Notes: a model not told the origin generated them from the sequence alone. Counted from the stretch's first letter, positions 1 to 11,756 are shown. The stretch is DNA of 64,000 bases from Alisma plantago-aquatica (GCA_963693085.1 OY856409.1:1621783211-1621847210); one strand, 5' to 3'. Program-made: numbers and translations.

Positions 1-1335
1 CCCCAACGAGAGATATAACTCTCCTTCAGAAACATTATTATTGTTGTTTAATAAGATAAATCTGAACAGAGGAATCATAATTGTTTAACAACAGAAAATT
101 CATTGTTTGGAAGATTAGAACATTAATCTTATCTATAGCATTTCAGCTACAACCTGATAGAGCAACATGTCACTTATCCAATAAGGAATATGAAGAACAT
201 GTATAACATTTATCTGCTATACTAAGCAAGATAATATCAACCAATGATTCTCGTATTTCAACCTTAGGCAAAAATGCTACACGGCTGATTGTATTTTAAA
301 ATCATACTTAATTAATGCCCTGAAGAGATGAAGTATACCGTTCATACTCCAACTGACCACGATTACGTTAAGCATGAGTACCACACAAGGTCAATGGAAG
401 AGCTGGACTCCAAGACCTCATCTTTCTCAGTCAGTGTGAAATTATATGGTAGAGACATCATGTGTCAAACTGCAATTAGCATGCCAGGGTATATTGGCAT
501 CTTCTCTATTGAGTTATAGCCGCAACATATACTCTCTTCAGGCTTAGATCACACAGCTAATGCCTAGAATTTTTTTGTGGAGTCATGTCCTGTAGCCATA
601 CTCTTTTCAGGGTTATGGCACACAACCTATCCTATACATAGGTTATAACACACAATCATCCCTACGAGGCATAAGGATATAATTTCCCATTTACCCCCAC
701 ATAGTCAAAAATATGTGTTCCGAGTTTAACTCGTTTCATCGTTCAGAAAAATCTGACGCTGATGGATCTGTAGTCAGGGCAACTACATTATATGATATCA
801 CTTGATAAATTAAGTGTATTACCATATTCTTTTAGCATTAAACAAGTTTCTAAAAATTAAATATTATGACAATTGCTACAAAGAATGGGTAATACTTTCA
901 TCAAGTATTGTTCAACTCTTTAATAAAGTATTGGGGTCTTAATCCCTCATCTCATCAGGTACATTTCCATTTCTTAACAAGTTCATCATCATGATTATAG
1001 AATATGGTTATTCAAACCCTCAATTCATCATAGAATACTTGTTACCACTTATTAGGTAACTTAATACCTTCAGGTCATCTGACCAAGGTAATCATGATTC
1101 TTGCTACACAAGCATTCTTCATAGCTCACAAAGCTCATTTCACCTCTTGTTACCTCTTAGTAGGCAACAAGGCATCTTATGGCTCATTAACAACTTTAAT
1201 AAAAGAAACATCATAGCTCATACCTGGCTATGTTCATCTTGTCATGATACCTGCATGGTTAGAACTTCATGATAATAGTTATAATGCTTACATATCAGCA
1301 CCATGCAACACAAACTAATACCACTATTCCCTTTT

Positions 1336-1740
1336 TAGGGTTAGGGTTTCTATTTCATGTCAATTAGAGATACTCATCCTATTATCCCACATTAGGGTCA
1401 TGATTTATCATCATATTGCCCAAAATTAGGGTTTCATACATTATAACCAAAAATTAGGGTGTCTCATACCTTTACCCTGTTTTAGAGTTTCAAAACACAT
1501 TACATCACCCTACATTAGCGATTTTCATATCATCACCCTGAATTAGGGTTTCTCACCACATTTTCCCAATTTAGGGTTTTATGTAGCTTTAACTGAAATT
1601 TGGGTTTCACATTCCATTACCCATAATTAGGGTTTACTATTCATCTCAATTAGGGTTTACATTATCCCCCTAAATTAGGGTTTTACTCAAAATTTCCCTA
1701 AATTAGGGTTTGGGTTCATCAATCACCTCAATTAGGGTTT
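1336..1740 (+). repeat. Telo-box-like TTAGGGTTT array in LTR A (left copy)
   Basis: About a dozen copies of ATTAGGGTTT or one-base variants, spaced about 25-30 bases by AT-rich linkers, beginning with TTAGGGTTAGGGTTTC. The motif contains the plant telomere-like unit, but the copies are dispersed rather than contiguous, so this is not an interstitial telomere tract. The array is repeated at 10810-11215. Confidence 0.85.
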
Positions 1741-2281
1741 CATGATCTCTTTATCAAGGATCATACCCTAATTACATATTTAATTCATTTTGAATGTGTT
1801 GAGGCTTGATTACTACTTGATTATTATACATATATGAATTTCTCTCTCTCATACTCTCTAGGACGTTCATTACTCCAATCTTGATTAGATTGAGTTAATC
1901 CTATATTCAAAAACATACATTTAAGGTTAGCTTTGTGTGTTGAGTTGTTGCTTCCATAAATATCAAAGGTTAACCCTACCAAGGTTACCAATTAATAAAG
2001 TACATTATGGATTCAACCTTTGTACTTACCTTTGGTAATCATTAGGTAATGAGTTTATTACCTTCCTAGGTAGCAATTGTATAAATCATCTAAGTACATT
2101 AAATATGCTTCCACTGTAATCATCATTGAGGTACTTTATAAGTACTCAATAAGTTTTGGAGTTAATTGAACCATCAAATGATTAAACATCATTTAATACA
2201 TTAATTGGGATTGATAAAATTGAACCATCAAAGGGTACTGACCAAATTAAACTTTCAAATGATTTTTCTTAAGTTGGGTCT

Positions 2282-2437
2282 CCAAATGGTTTTGATCAAA
2301 CATGCCCAAACGGTTTTGAACAATCATGTACAGACAGTTTTGATCAAACATGTCCAAACAGTTTTGATCAAACATGTCCAAATGGTTTGGTCAAACATGT
2401 CCAAATGGTTTGATCAATCATGCCCAAACGGTTTGAG
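2282..2437 (+). repeat. 24-bp tandem repeat in LTR A (left copy)
   Basis: About 6.5 head-to-tail units of roughly CCAAACGGTTTTGATCAAAC plus ATGT, starting at 2282, 2306, 2330, 2354, 2378, 2401 and 2424. Units differ at two to four positions. The downstream 250 bases keep scattered CAAACGG cores. The other LTR has the same array at 11757-11912. Confidence 0.88.
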
Positions 2438-3254
2438 ACCGTTTACACCTCCAAACAGTCTTGGTCTCAACCTCAAACGGTTTGTAAAACCATTTCCATT
2501 CAATCGGTTTTGGAAACCCTAAACACCAAACGATCTTGAAGATCGTTAATCATCAAACAGTTTAGAAACCATTTCTTTCCAAACGGTAAACTCAAATCCA
2601 AATGGTCAACTCAATCTAAACGGTCAACTCAATCCAAACGATCAACTGTCCCAAATGGTTTTGAACCCAATTCCTCAAACGGTTTGCAAACTGTTTGGTC
2701 ACCAAACAGTTTGGTGAAACCGATTGACCAATTTTATTGGAAAGCGATTGGAGTTGCAATTTTGGGAAAAGTGTCCAAGATGATGTCATAATCATCTAAC
2801 TTCATTTCTAAGGTTCACATTACTATTGATTTCATAGAATCATCCATTACAACAAGCAATTAATCAAGAAGAAGGAGAAATCAACATAACTTGTAAAATT
2901 GGAATTGAATAATGATGTAATTGGGTTCAAGTTATATAACCCGCCTTCAAAGAATGATTCAAAGCTCTAACTCCACGTCTTTAATGGTGGAAGAAGCTTT
3001 CTGAACTATCCCAAACTCGTGCTCAACTCTTTGAGTGAAATGAATGGTCAAAGTTGAGAATTGAGTGGAGAAAAGAAGAAATCAAGCATTGATTTTCAAT
3101 TTCCACCATGAAATCAAGGTGAAAGGAGATCATGGAGTTTACCTGCAGGTTGGAGGTCATCCGCCTGTTGCTCCTAAGCTCCCTTGGTCGTTTTGCAAAC
3201 AAATAGTGAAAGAAAATATGAAAAAAGAGTCCTTCGTTGAGTGGGAAATGAAGT

Positions 3255-3262
3255 GTATATAA
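3255..3262 (-). promoter_or_regulatory. Putative TATA box of element A (left LTR)
   Basis: On the minus strand the sequence reads CTTATATACAC, about 880 bases into the LTR from its TG end. It is followed at 3141-3142 by a donor-like CCTGCAG/GTAAAC. The same arrangement is in the right LTR, and comparable TATA boxes occur in elements G and S, so this likely marks the U3/R boundary. Confidence 0.6.
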
Positions 3263-4143
3263 GGATTTTCAAAGAGAGAGAAAGTTGAAAAGCAATCCTT
3301 CAACTCCCCAAATTGGTTCCACTTAACCCCCTCTACTCCTTTCATACGAAGGCATCCTCCTTTTCCTTTAATTCTTATTCATTATCCATAATTAAAGGAA
3401 AAGCAATTAAGCACCTTAATTCATATAATACTAATATCCCATTTTTAGTGGATATTACTTTTAATTAACTAATGTGAGTGGGTCTCCACTCACTTAGATA
3501 TTTTCGTGGAAATTGGAAGGAATAAGGACGTCCACACTTATCTAATTTCAACCATCTTATTTTTGGTTGAAGGGCACTTCAATTAACATATTTATTTTTG
3601 CATTAATTTGAAGTAAAGTTCCATTTATGCTTAAATCTTGATTATTTTAAGATCAAGATTCTCTCTCTTCCAAAATGATTCAAATGAGGCGCCCTTCTCA
3701 AATTGTTTTCTCTACATGATTCCAAGAATCATGAGGGACCCTCTTGAAGTGGTATTTTTCATATTGAACCCTAGGTGTTGGGTAAATTGCACATTACACC
3801 AAAACTTGGTTGTAATGCACAAAGATTGCTTAGCAAGCTCTATCTTGGTTCTCAAGCTTGTGGAAGCCATACCACTGCATCATACTCAATCCTATGATGT
3901 TTCAACATCTGAGGAACATTTTATCATGTAAAATTTGCAAATTAACCCCTCAACTTGGGTAATTTGCACTTTAGTCCAAAACTAACAAAACATTATTTCA
4001 ACATTATTCAAAAAGGACTAAAATTGAAATATAAGTTCCTATTGAGCCTTAATTACTTTTCAAAAGATAAGAGCAAGCATATAATCAACCTCATTAAGCA
4101 AAACATCTAGGGTTAACACATAACCCATGTCAGGGATGTTACA

Positions 4144-4181
4144 AATTATCCACCCCTAACAGGGATTTCGTCCCCGAAATC
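4144..4181 (-). promoter_or_regulatory. Polypurine tract and upstream hairpin of element A
   Basis: Read on the minus strand, GATTTCG-GGGA-CGAAATC (4181 to 4164) is a perfect 7-bp stem with a GNRA-type GGGA loop. About six bases later comes AGGGGTGGATAATT (4157 to 4144), directly abutting the 3' LTR. The purine tract would prime plus-strand DNA synthesis. Element B has a matching stem with a compensatory base pair. Confidence 0.75.
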
Positions 4182-4194
4182 ATGAACGAAAACA

Positions 4195-4614
4195 TTAAGA
4201 GAAAAGAGAAGGGTACTTCCTCCTCATCTCTTCCTCTAGTACCCACATAGCTTCTTCAATGCCACGATGATGCCAGAGAACTTTTACAAGACATATGTCT
4301 TTCTTTTTTAGCTTTTTGATTCTTCTATCAAGAATCAACACAAGTCCTTCAACATATGATATATCATCATTTAATTCTACTTCCACAGGTTGCAAAACTA
4401 GCTCTGTGTCAGGATGACACTTTCTCAGCATAGAGATATGGAATACTGGATGCAATCCGTGTAGTTCAGGTGGCAATTCCAACTTATAGGCTACCTTCCC
4501 AATCTGTTCAATGATTGGATAAGGCCCCATAAATCTAGGATCTAACTTCCCCTTCTTTCCAACTCTAAGAACACCCTTTCCAAGGTGAGACTTTGAGATA
4601 TACTCTATCTCCAA
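4195..4614 (-). pseudogene. pol: Element A integrase C-terminal part and chromodomain
   Basis: This frame holds the end of the polyprotein. It has the GPF/Y module of chromovirus integrases (DPRFMGPYPIIEQIG), the HPVFHISMLRK stretch, and a chromodomain over about the last 55 residues, with VKVLWHHRGIEEAMWVLEE and a terminal KYPSLF. In this family the chromodomain is thought to steer integration to heterochromatin. The frame differs from the rest of pol: one extra base in the run near 4572-4580 shifts it relative to 4658-5494. The initial Met at 4614 is internal, not a true start. The natural stop lies just before the polypurine tract. Confidence 0.9.
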
Positions 4615-4657
4615 CTTGGAATTCTAAGGGTCTAGGCTGTTTGTTGGCGTATGACTT

Positions 4658-5494
4658 CTATCTATCATGTACAGTCTTTAATTGTTGTTGTATTACCTTA
4701 ATCTTCTCAGTTGTCTGCTGCATAAGCTCAGGACCCAAAAGTTGATATTCTCCTATTTCATACCAACATAAAGGAGATCTACAACGTCTACCATACAATG
4801 CTTCATATGGTGCCATATCAATACTTTGCTGATAGCTATTATTGTAAGCAAATTCTATCAAGCTCAGGTGTAGATCCCAACTTCCTACAAATTGAAAGAC
4901 ACATGCCCTAAGCAAATCCTCCAAAGTTTGTATGGTTCTTTCAGACTGTCCATCTGTCTGAGGGTGAAAGGCAGTACTAAACCTTAACTGTGTACCCAAA
5001 GCTTTATGGAGTCGCTCCCAAAAATGATTCATGAACTGGGGACCTCTATCAGAAACAATAGTAGCTGGTACCCCGTGTAAACATACTATTTCATCTATAT
5101 AGATTTGTGCAAGCTTCTCAGCAGTATAGGTTGTTTTGGCAGGAATGAAATGTGCTGACTTAGTCAACCTATCAAATACCACCCAAATTGAATCATGACT
5201 TTTGGCTATTTTGGGCAAACCAATCACAAAATCCATAGTTATGTGATCCCATTTCCACTGTGGTATAGGTAAAGGTTGCATTGTTCTTGTGGGCTTTTGA
5301 TGTTTAGCTTTAACCTGCTGACATACCGGACACCGCATAACAAACTCAGCTACATCCTTATTCAATCCTGGCCACCAATACATATCCTTCCAGTTATGAT
5401 ACATTTTGGTGCTCCCTAGATGCATCGCATACATCGAAGAACGAGATTCCTCCAAGACGAACTTCCTCAAGTCATTGGCATCAGGTACTACCAT
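4658..5494 (-). pseudogene. pol: Element A integrase core
   Basis: This 278-residue stretch carries the zinc-binding H-X7-H-X21-C-X2-C finger (residues 25, 33, 55, 58) and the catalytic triad of the DDE integrase fold: D88 in TMDFVIGLP, D149 in IVSDRGPQF, and E185 in QTDGQSERTIQTL, with 35 residues between the last two. All active-site residues are present, so this is the best preserved part of pol. It is bounded by in-frame stops, one just upstream (near a TAG in CYHG-flanking sequence) and TAG at 4658-4660, both apparently replacing Gln. Integrase inserts the retroelement cDNA. Met at 5494 is an internal residue, not a genuine start. Confidence 0.93.
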
Positions 5495-5779
5495 CCTACC
5501 ATGGTAACAAACTACCTGATCCTATGACTCATGAAAGCCATCCTATTTTTCACTACCATACTCTAACCTGATCTGCTGAACCACAATATCAGTTTGTTGT
5601 GATTCTTTAATCTGCTGTCTCAGATTAGGTTTTACTTACATCTCAGCTAACAACCCGACTAGCAAGGATATTTTAAGATGTACATTATTTCTCCTCATAG
5701 AGATAAGCATGTCTCTTATAGAGCACACGAAGGAGTTCAACTGAGCTTTATCTAGGGATGGTGATGACGATTTTCTACT

Positions 5780-6200
5780 TCATGCATCAGCCACTACATT
5801 AGCCTTCCCTGGATGATAATCAATTATACAATCATAATCCTTGATTAACTCCATCCAGCGGCGTTGTCTCATATTCAACTCATGTTGAGAGAAGATATAT
5901 TTTAAATTCTTATGGTCTGTGAAAATCTGGAATGTTTCTCCATAGAGATAATGTCTCCAGATCTTCAGAGCATGGACCATAGAAGCTATCTCTTGATCAT
6001 GTGTTGGATAATTCTTCTACTATTTCTTAAGCTATCGAGAGGCAAAAGAAATCACTTGATTATCCTGCATCAACACACATCCTAAACCATTCTTAGATGC
6101 ATCACAGAAAACTATGTACCCCTTCCCTTGCTTAGGTAACACCAACATATGTGCACTTGTCAACCTTTCTTTCAGCTACTGGAAGGAATGTTGACACTTG
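5780..6200 (-). pseudogene. pol: Element A RNase H region
   Basis: Translation in the pol frame gives IVFCDASKNGLGCVLM (first catalytic Asp at 6101-6103), then THDQEI and [13 protein letters not shown], then the [12 protein letters not shown] block and [14 protein letters not shown]. This is the Ty3/gypsy RNase H (RNase_H-like/RVT_3 type) that degrades the RNA strand of the RNA-DNA hybrid. The stretch is interrupted by stops: one after the CDAS block, two consecutive stops just before KNYPTHD, and TGA at 5780-5782 where family members read ALSR. No functional protein can be made. Confidence 0.88.
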
Positions 6201-6427
6201 TCATTCCAGACAAAAGGAACCTCCTTCCTAGTCAACTTGGTTAGGGTTAAAGCTATGGAACTGAAATTCTTAATGAATCTCCTGCAGTATCCTGCCAGTC
6301 CTAGGAAACTGCGTATCTCTGTCAGTGTCTTTAGCTGTTCCCATTGTAGGACAAATTCTACTTTCTTAGGATCAACACAGATACCTGAGGCAGATATTAC
6401 ATGTCCTAGAAAAGAAACTTCTTGTAA

Positions 6428-7000
6428 CTAGAACTCGCATTTGCTAAACTTAGCATACAACTTATGCTGTCTTAGCAAAGCTAAAGCCTGACGGAGGTGC
6501 TGCTCATGCTGTTGAGCATCTCTATTGTAGATCAAGATGTCATCTATGAAAACTACTATGAACTGGTCAAGAAAAGGTGGAAAGATTCTATTCATGAGTT
6601 CCATGAATGCAGCTGGTGCATTAGTTAATCCAAATGACATAACTATGAACTCATAGTGACCATATCTTGTCCTAAAGGAAGACTTAGGTATGTCACTCTC
6701 CTTAATACACAACTGATGGTATCCTGATCTCAAATTTATCTTAGAAAAGATAGTTGCACCAAAAAACTGATCAAACATGTCATCTATCCTTGGCAGAGGA
6801 TACTTGTTCTTTATAGTTACTTTATTTAACTATCTGTAGTCAATGCATAACCACATTGACCCATCCTTCTTTTTAACAAAGAGAACCAGGGCACCCCATG
6901 GTGAAGTACTCGGTCGGATAAAACCCTTCTCAAGCAACTCCTACAAGTGTTTCTTGATCTCTGCCATCTCGGCAGGTTCCATTCTATATGGTGTTTGTGC
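6428..7000 (-). pseudogene. pol: Element A reverse transcriptase
   Basis: The polymerase core is recognisable from the [21 protein letters not shown] block through [11 protein letters not shown], then [13 protein letters not shown] (motif A), [12 protein letters not shown] (motif B) and [10 protein letters not shown] (motif C; DD at about 6539-6544). Motif C is intact, but the motif A aspartate of the family consensus KIDLRSGYHQ reads Asn (codon 6734-6736). That residue normally binds catalytic metal, so polymerase activity would be lost even without the stops. Stops in the same frame include 6941-6943, one in the DYR-LNK block, and TAG at 6428-6430 in place of Trp. Frame is continuous with gag and integrase. 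Confidence 0.92.
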
Positions 7001-7149
7001 TATGGGTTGCATTCCCGGGATTAGATTAATCGCAAAATCAATTTCTCGGGGTGGAGGAATGCCTGGAAATTCCTCAGGAAACACATCTTCAAACTCCCTA
7101 ACTATTGGAACTTCAGGAAGTTTAGGGCTCTCCATTGTGGTATCTACCT

Positions 7150-7603
7150 CATGAGCTAAGAACGCAAGGCACCCTTGTCTCATCAGCTTTTCAGCTACCA
7201 TAGCTGACACAAGACAGGTTGGAAGAATCTTTCTAACTCCTTGAAAGATCCATGTATCACTTTCATCTGTGAACACAACCTGCTTGGAACTACAATCCAA
7301 GACAAATTTATACTTTTCTAGGGTGTCCATCCCAAGAATTATATCGAACCCGTGCATCTCAAGTGGTATAAGATCCACCTGAATGTGATGTTCAAAAAAG
7401 GAAAGAGTGCAAGGAGAACACACCTCTCGCAGCACTGGAGATCCAAGCAAAGGAGTTTCTAACAATAAAGTATTTGCTCTATGACTAACAATCATATTGC
7501 ATCCAAGAATCACTTCTCGAGTGATAAAGGAATTTGTAGCACCCAGATCAATGAAAACAGATACGAAGCGGAAAGAAGACATATCAGAATGAAGTAATTT
7601 CAT
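7150..7603 (-). pseudogene. pol: Element A aspartic protease
   Basis: The segment contains VFIDLGATNSFI, the position of the retropepsin catalytic D-S/T-G motif, and further on HGFDIILGMDTLEKY, matching the DVILGMDWL block of gypsy proteases. The catalytic triplet reads D-L-G (about 7541-7549), so the Ser/Thr is lost. The enzyme would normally cut the Gag-Pol polyprotein. The segment lies in the gag frame but is separated from it by several stops between 7604 and 7786. The Met at 7603 follows a TAG and is not a real start. The frame runs on to 6941 into the start of RT. Confidence 0.85.
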
Positions 7604-7783
7604 CTAACCTATCACAACTCGAGGGTTGACTATTGCATCAGATTGATTCATTGCATAGAGCCTCGCAGTTGCTTGTTGTTGACCCTATGCTCAATTTTTG
7701 GGTGTTGATGAACTAGCTTGGGACGCTTGTCCACGTACTCTAGTGTTACTAGAAAACTACCCCCTTTGTGAGACTTGTTGACT

Positions 7784-8854
7784 CTACCTCTGGGGTTGAG
7801 TCACCATTGTATTCCCAACTGGACAATCCTTTGCTAGATGTCCTGTTTGTATGCATAGGTAACAGACCTTGGTCTCAGAATAAGGTCTGTGAGGTCTAGT
7901 TACTGATGTTGATGTTGTACTAGGGGCTCTATTTGGAACAAAACTATGGCCCCTGCCCCTACTTGATGTCCATTGCATCTGGGTATTGAATCTTGATGGT
8001 GTTGCCAATGCAGAAAATCTCGGCTTGTTAAAACTTTTGGATCTTTGTCCTTGAAACTGAGTGTACACCTTCTTACCACCGGTCTGTTGTTTCTTGATCA
8101 CAGACCTTTCTATCCTCCTTACCAACTCCAAAAAAGTGGAAAACCTCTCCCTGATCTCTAAAGCAGACACAAGAGTGGTCAATTTAGCGTTCAACCCCTT
8201 CTCAAAATGCCAAATTCTTTCCTCATCATTAGCTACCATATGCAGACAAAACCACAATATCTCCATGAACATAGCTTCATACTTGCTAACGTTCATCTGT
8301 CCTTGTCTGATCCTCTCAAATTGAGAGATCTTCTCATCTAGATACGTCTTAGGGAAGTATCTACTAATGAATTCTCGTCGGAATACCTCCCATCCAACTT
8401 CTTCACCTGGCCTCTTACCCTCCTCAATCGTCCACCAATGGCCAACACACCCCTTTAGAAGGTATATAACATGCCTTACCTTCTCAGCTTCAGGAATATC
8501 AAGGATCCTGGAATCCTTTTCCAGCTCCGTCAGCCAGAAATCAACATCTGTTGGATCAGCAGTACTAGCATTATATATTACTCCAACCCGTCGAAGTCTC
8601 TCAAAAGTCTTGCTGGCTCCATATCCATCATGGTGGGCTGGTGTCCTAGGTGCATGTGGTGGCATCCTATCAGCCATGTGTGTCATAGTCGCCATAAATT
8701 GGCCGAACAGGGTATGGAAGGTTGGATTCTCTATCATAGCTGGGTCAAACTGGGGATGTTCAGGTACTGGCTCCTCCCTAGCTTGATCCCTTGCACCTCC
8801 TCCTGGTGCAACAACGCTACTCTCAATAACATGTTCTTCATGTGATCCAGACAT
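7784..8854 (-). pseudogene. gag: Element A Gag (nucleocapsid-bearing)
   Basis: A 356-residue Gag beginning at ATG 8854 (MSGSHEE). The frame is open two codons further upstream, but position 8860 is TTG. It has a retrotrans_gag-type region at about residues 85-215 (WLTELEKDSRILDIPEAEKV, GHWWTIEEG, FRREFISRYFP) and a CCHC zinc knuckle near residue 331 (C-X2-C-X4-H-X4-C, CYLCIQTGHLAKDC), as expected for RNA packaging. TAG at 7784-7786 ends it; in related elements gag and pol share one frame, so this stop is probably a mutation rather than a regulated boundary. It is the longest intact frame in the window. An acceptor-like TTCTACTCATGTAG lies 20 bases upstream. Confidence 0.92.
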
Positions 8855-8960
8855 CTTCAAGTTCTTCTTCTCCTACATGAGTAGAAGATACTATCAGATA
8901 AACTAGAAGATACTTAGAACAGACTCAACTACCTTAATCCTATGTCTCTATAGACTTAGC

Positions 8961-8982
8961 GAACCTAGAGCTCTAATACCAC
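8961..8982 (-). promoter_or_regulatory. Primer binding site of element A (initiator Met tRNA)
   Basis: The minus strand reads TGGTATTAGAGCTC, one mismatch from the plant initiator-Met primer site TGGTATCAGAGC. It lies eight bases from the LTR edge (8991). The following sequence (AGGTTCGCTAAGTCTATAGA) is also found after the primer sites of elements F and G. Confidence 0.88.
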
Positions 8983-9432
8983 TAAATTCTTGTGACGCAC
9001 CGTTCAAACAAAACGTGATTTGCTTAAGAGGAAGCATTCATTAGCATCTGATTACTAAAAATCACTAAAAATTAAAACCTTTTACAAAGAGATGCATACA
9101 CTGGAAAACTCTTTCAAAAAGAACCAAAGTAATTCAATTGCATTCTGGTTCACATGTACATCTCTTGTACCATTCCTTCTCGAGGATTACAAACATCAAC
9201 TGTCCTGTTAAGCTATACACAGGCAGTATAAGAATATGGAGGCATCAAGCCAAAATCTCAGATCGATCATTGAACTAACTACTAACTCCAAGGACCTGAG
9301 AGTACAGAGACGACACATATGACTCTATATACAAGACATGACAGCCAATGTCTTCACCTAAGAATTCACTGTTGTCCCAACTGCTATTGTTCTTCCCCTG
9401 TTGTAGGGTTTCTGCATCTTCCTCCGCATCTA

Positions 9433-9442
9433 CCTAAAAATT
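9433..9442 (-). other. Putative 3' splice site in LTR A
   Basis: The minus strand reads AAATTTTTAG/GTAGATG, AG at 9434-9435. The same T-tract plus AG/GT, with surrounding similarity, occurs at 36839-36840 and 48450-48451 (G), 58312-58313 (S) and 56845-56846 on the plus strand (F). It would pair with the donor at 12616-12617 to give an intron of about 3.2 kb. Splicing is inferred, not shown. Confidence 0.4.
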
Positions 9443-10809
9443 TGGATCCCACGGGGGTGAGACAATTTGAAATTGCCCCAGTGAGACATATAAATCTCCG
9501 CCAGAAACATTATTATTGCAGTTTAATAAGATAAATCTGATCAGAGGAATCATAATTGTTTAACAGCAGTTAATTCATTGTCTGACAGATTAGAACATTC
9601 ATCTTATTTAAAGAATTTCAGCTATAACTTGATAGAGCAACATGTCACTTATCCAATAAGGAATATGAAGAACATGTATAACATTTATCTGCTATACTAA
9701 GAAAGATAATATCAACCAATGATTCTCATATTTCAACCTTAGGCAAAAACGCTAGACGACTGATTATATTTTACAATCATACTTAATTGATGCCCAGAAG
9801 AGATGAAGTATACCGTTCATACTCCAACCGAACATGATTACGTTAAGCATCAGTACCACACAAGGTCAATGGAAGAGACAGACTCGAAGACCTCATATAT
9901 CTCAGCCAATGCAAAATTATATGGCAGAGACATCATGTGTCAAACTGCAATTAACTTGCCAGGGTATATTGGCATCTTCGCTATAGAGTTATAGCCGCAT
10001 CATATACTCTCTTCAGGCTTAGATCACACAGCTAATGTCTGGCATTGTTTTGTTGAGTCATGGCCTGTAGCCATACTCTTTTCAGGGTTGTGGCACACAA
10101 CCTATCATGTACATAGGTGATAACACACAATCATCCCTACGTGGCATAAGGATATAATTTCCCATTTACCCCCACATATTCAAAAATATGTGTTCCGAGT
10201 TTAACTCGTTTCACCATTCAGCAAATTCTGATGCTGATGGATTTTTGGTCAAGGCAACTACATTATATGATATCACTTGATTAATTAAGTGTATTACCAT
10301 ATTCTTTTAGCATCAAACAAGTTTCCAAACATTAAATATTATGACAATTGCTACAAAGAATGGGTAATACTTTCATCAAGTATTCTTCAACTCTTTAATA
10401 AATTATTGGGATCTTAATCCCTCATCTCATCAGGTACATTTCCATTTCTTAACAAGTTCATCATCATGATTATAGAATATGGGTATTCAAACCCTCATTT
10501 CATCATAGAATACTTGTTACCACTTATTAGGTAACTTAATACCTTCAGGTGATCTGACCAAGGTAATCATGATTTTTGCTACACAAGCATTCTACATAGC
10601 TCACAAAGCACATTTCACCTCTTGTTACCTCTTAGTAGGAAACAAGGCATATTATGGCTCATTAACAACTTTAATAAAAGAAACATCATAGCTCATACCT
10701 GGATATGTTCATCTCCTCATGATCCCTACATGGTTAGTACTTCATGATAATAGTTATAATGCTTACATATTAACACCATGCAACACAAAGTAATACCACT
10801 ATTCCATTT

Positions 10810-11215
10810 TTAGGGTTAGGGTTTCCATTTCATGTCAATCATAGATACTCATCTTATTATCCCACATCAGGGTTATGATTTATCATCATATTGCCCAAAA
10901 TTAGGGTTTCATACATTATAACCCAAAATTAGGGTTTCTCATACCGTTACCCTATTTTAGGGTTTCAAAACACATTACATCACCCTACATTAGGGATTTA
11001 CATATCATTACCCTGAATTAGGGTTTCTCACCACATTTCCCCAATTTAGGGTTTTATGTAGCTTTAACCGAAATTAGGGTTTCACATTCCATTACCCATA
11101 ATTAGGGTTTACTATTCATATCAATTAGGGTTTACATTATCTCCCTAAATTATGGTTTTACTCAGAATTTCCCTAAATTAGTGTTTGGGTTCATCAATCA
11201 CCTCAATTAGGGTTT
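10810..11215 (+). repeat. Telo-box-like TTAGGGTTT array in LTR A (right copy)
   Basis: Counterpart of the array at 1336-1740, with about 13 ATTAGGGTTT-like units every 25-30 bases. Several units that are damaged in one LTR copy are intact in the other, showing the array existed before insertion. Confidence 0.85.
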
Positions 11216-11756
11216 CATCATCCCTTTATCAAGGATCATACCCTAATTACATATTTAATTCATTTTGAATGTGTTGAGGCTTGATTACTACTTGATTATT
11301 ATACATGTATGAATTTCTCTCTCTCATCATTTCTAGGACATTCATTACTCCAATCTTGATTATATTGAGTTAATCCTATATTCAAAAACATACATTTAAG
11401 GTTAGCTTTGTGTGTTGAGTTGTTGCTTCCATAAATATCAAAGGTTAACCCTACCAAGGTTACCAATCAATTAAGTACATTATGGATTCAACCTTTGTAC
11501 TTACCTTTGGTAATCATTGGGTAATGAGTTTAGTACCTTCCTAGGTAGCAATTGTATAAATCATCTAAGTACATTAAATGTGCTTCCACTGTAATCATCA
11601 TTGAGGTACTTTATAAGTACTCAATTAGTTTTGGAGTTAATTGAACCTTCAAATGATTAAAAATCATTTAATACATTAATTGGGCTTGATCAAATTGAAC
11701 CATCAAAGGGTTTTGACCAAATTAAACTTTCAAATGATTTTTCTTAAGTTGGGTCT

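Larger units (their letters stand above)
1..4143 (-). repeat. 3' LTR of element A (partial)
   Basis: Matches 9476-13619 nearly base for base in length (4143 against 4144 bases). It ends GATGTTACA, giving the TG...CA boundary shared with the right copy. It contains the same subrepeats as the other copy: TTAGGGTTT array, 24-bp CAAACGGTTTTGATCAAACATG array and nested palindromes. Short open frames such as those at 328-519 and 2205-2522 also occur in the other LTR copy and show no family similarity, so I do not call them genes. Confidence 0.95.

Noticed and set aside
328..519. 63-codon frame conserved in both LTRs of element A (also 9803-9994)
   Set aside because: The pair reflects LTR duplication; substitutions are not biased to silent sites and no domain is seen.
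1336..1740. Interstitial telomere tract
   Set aside because: Motifs are separated by unrelated linkers and belong to the LTR, present in both copies.
8873..8874. Alternative 3' splice site just before gag of element A
   Set aside because: TTCTACTCATGTAG fits an acceptor but is seen only in A, and splicing to it would remove the primer site; the LTR-internal acceptor is better supported.
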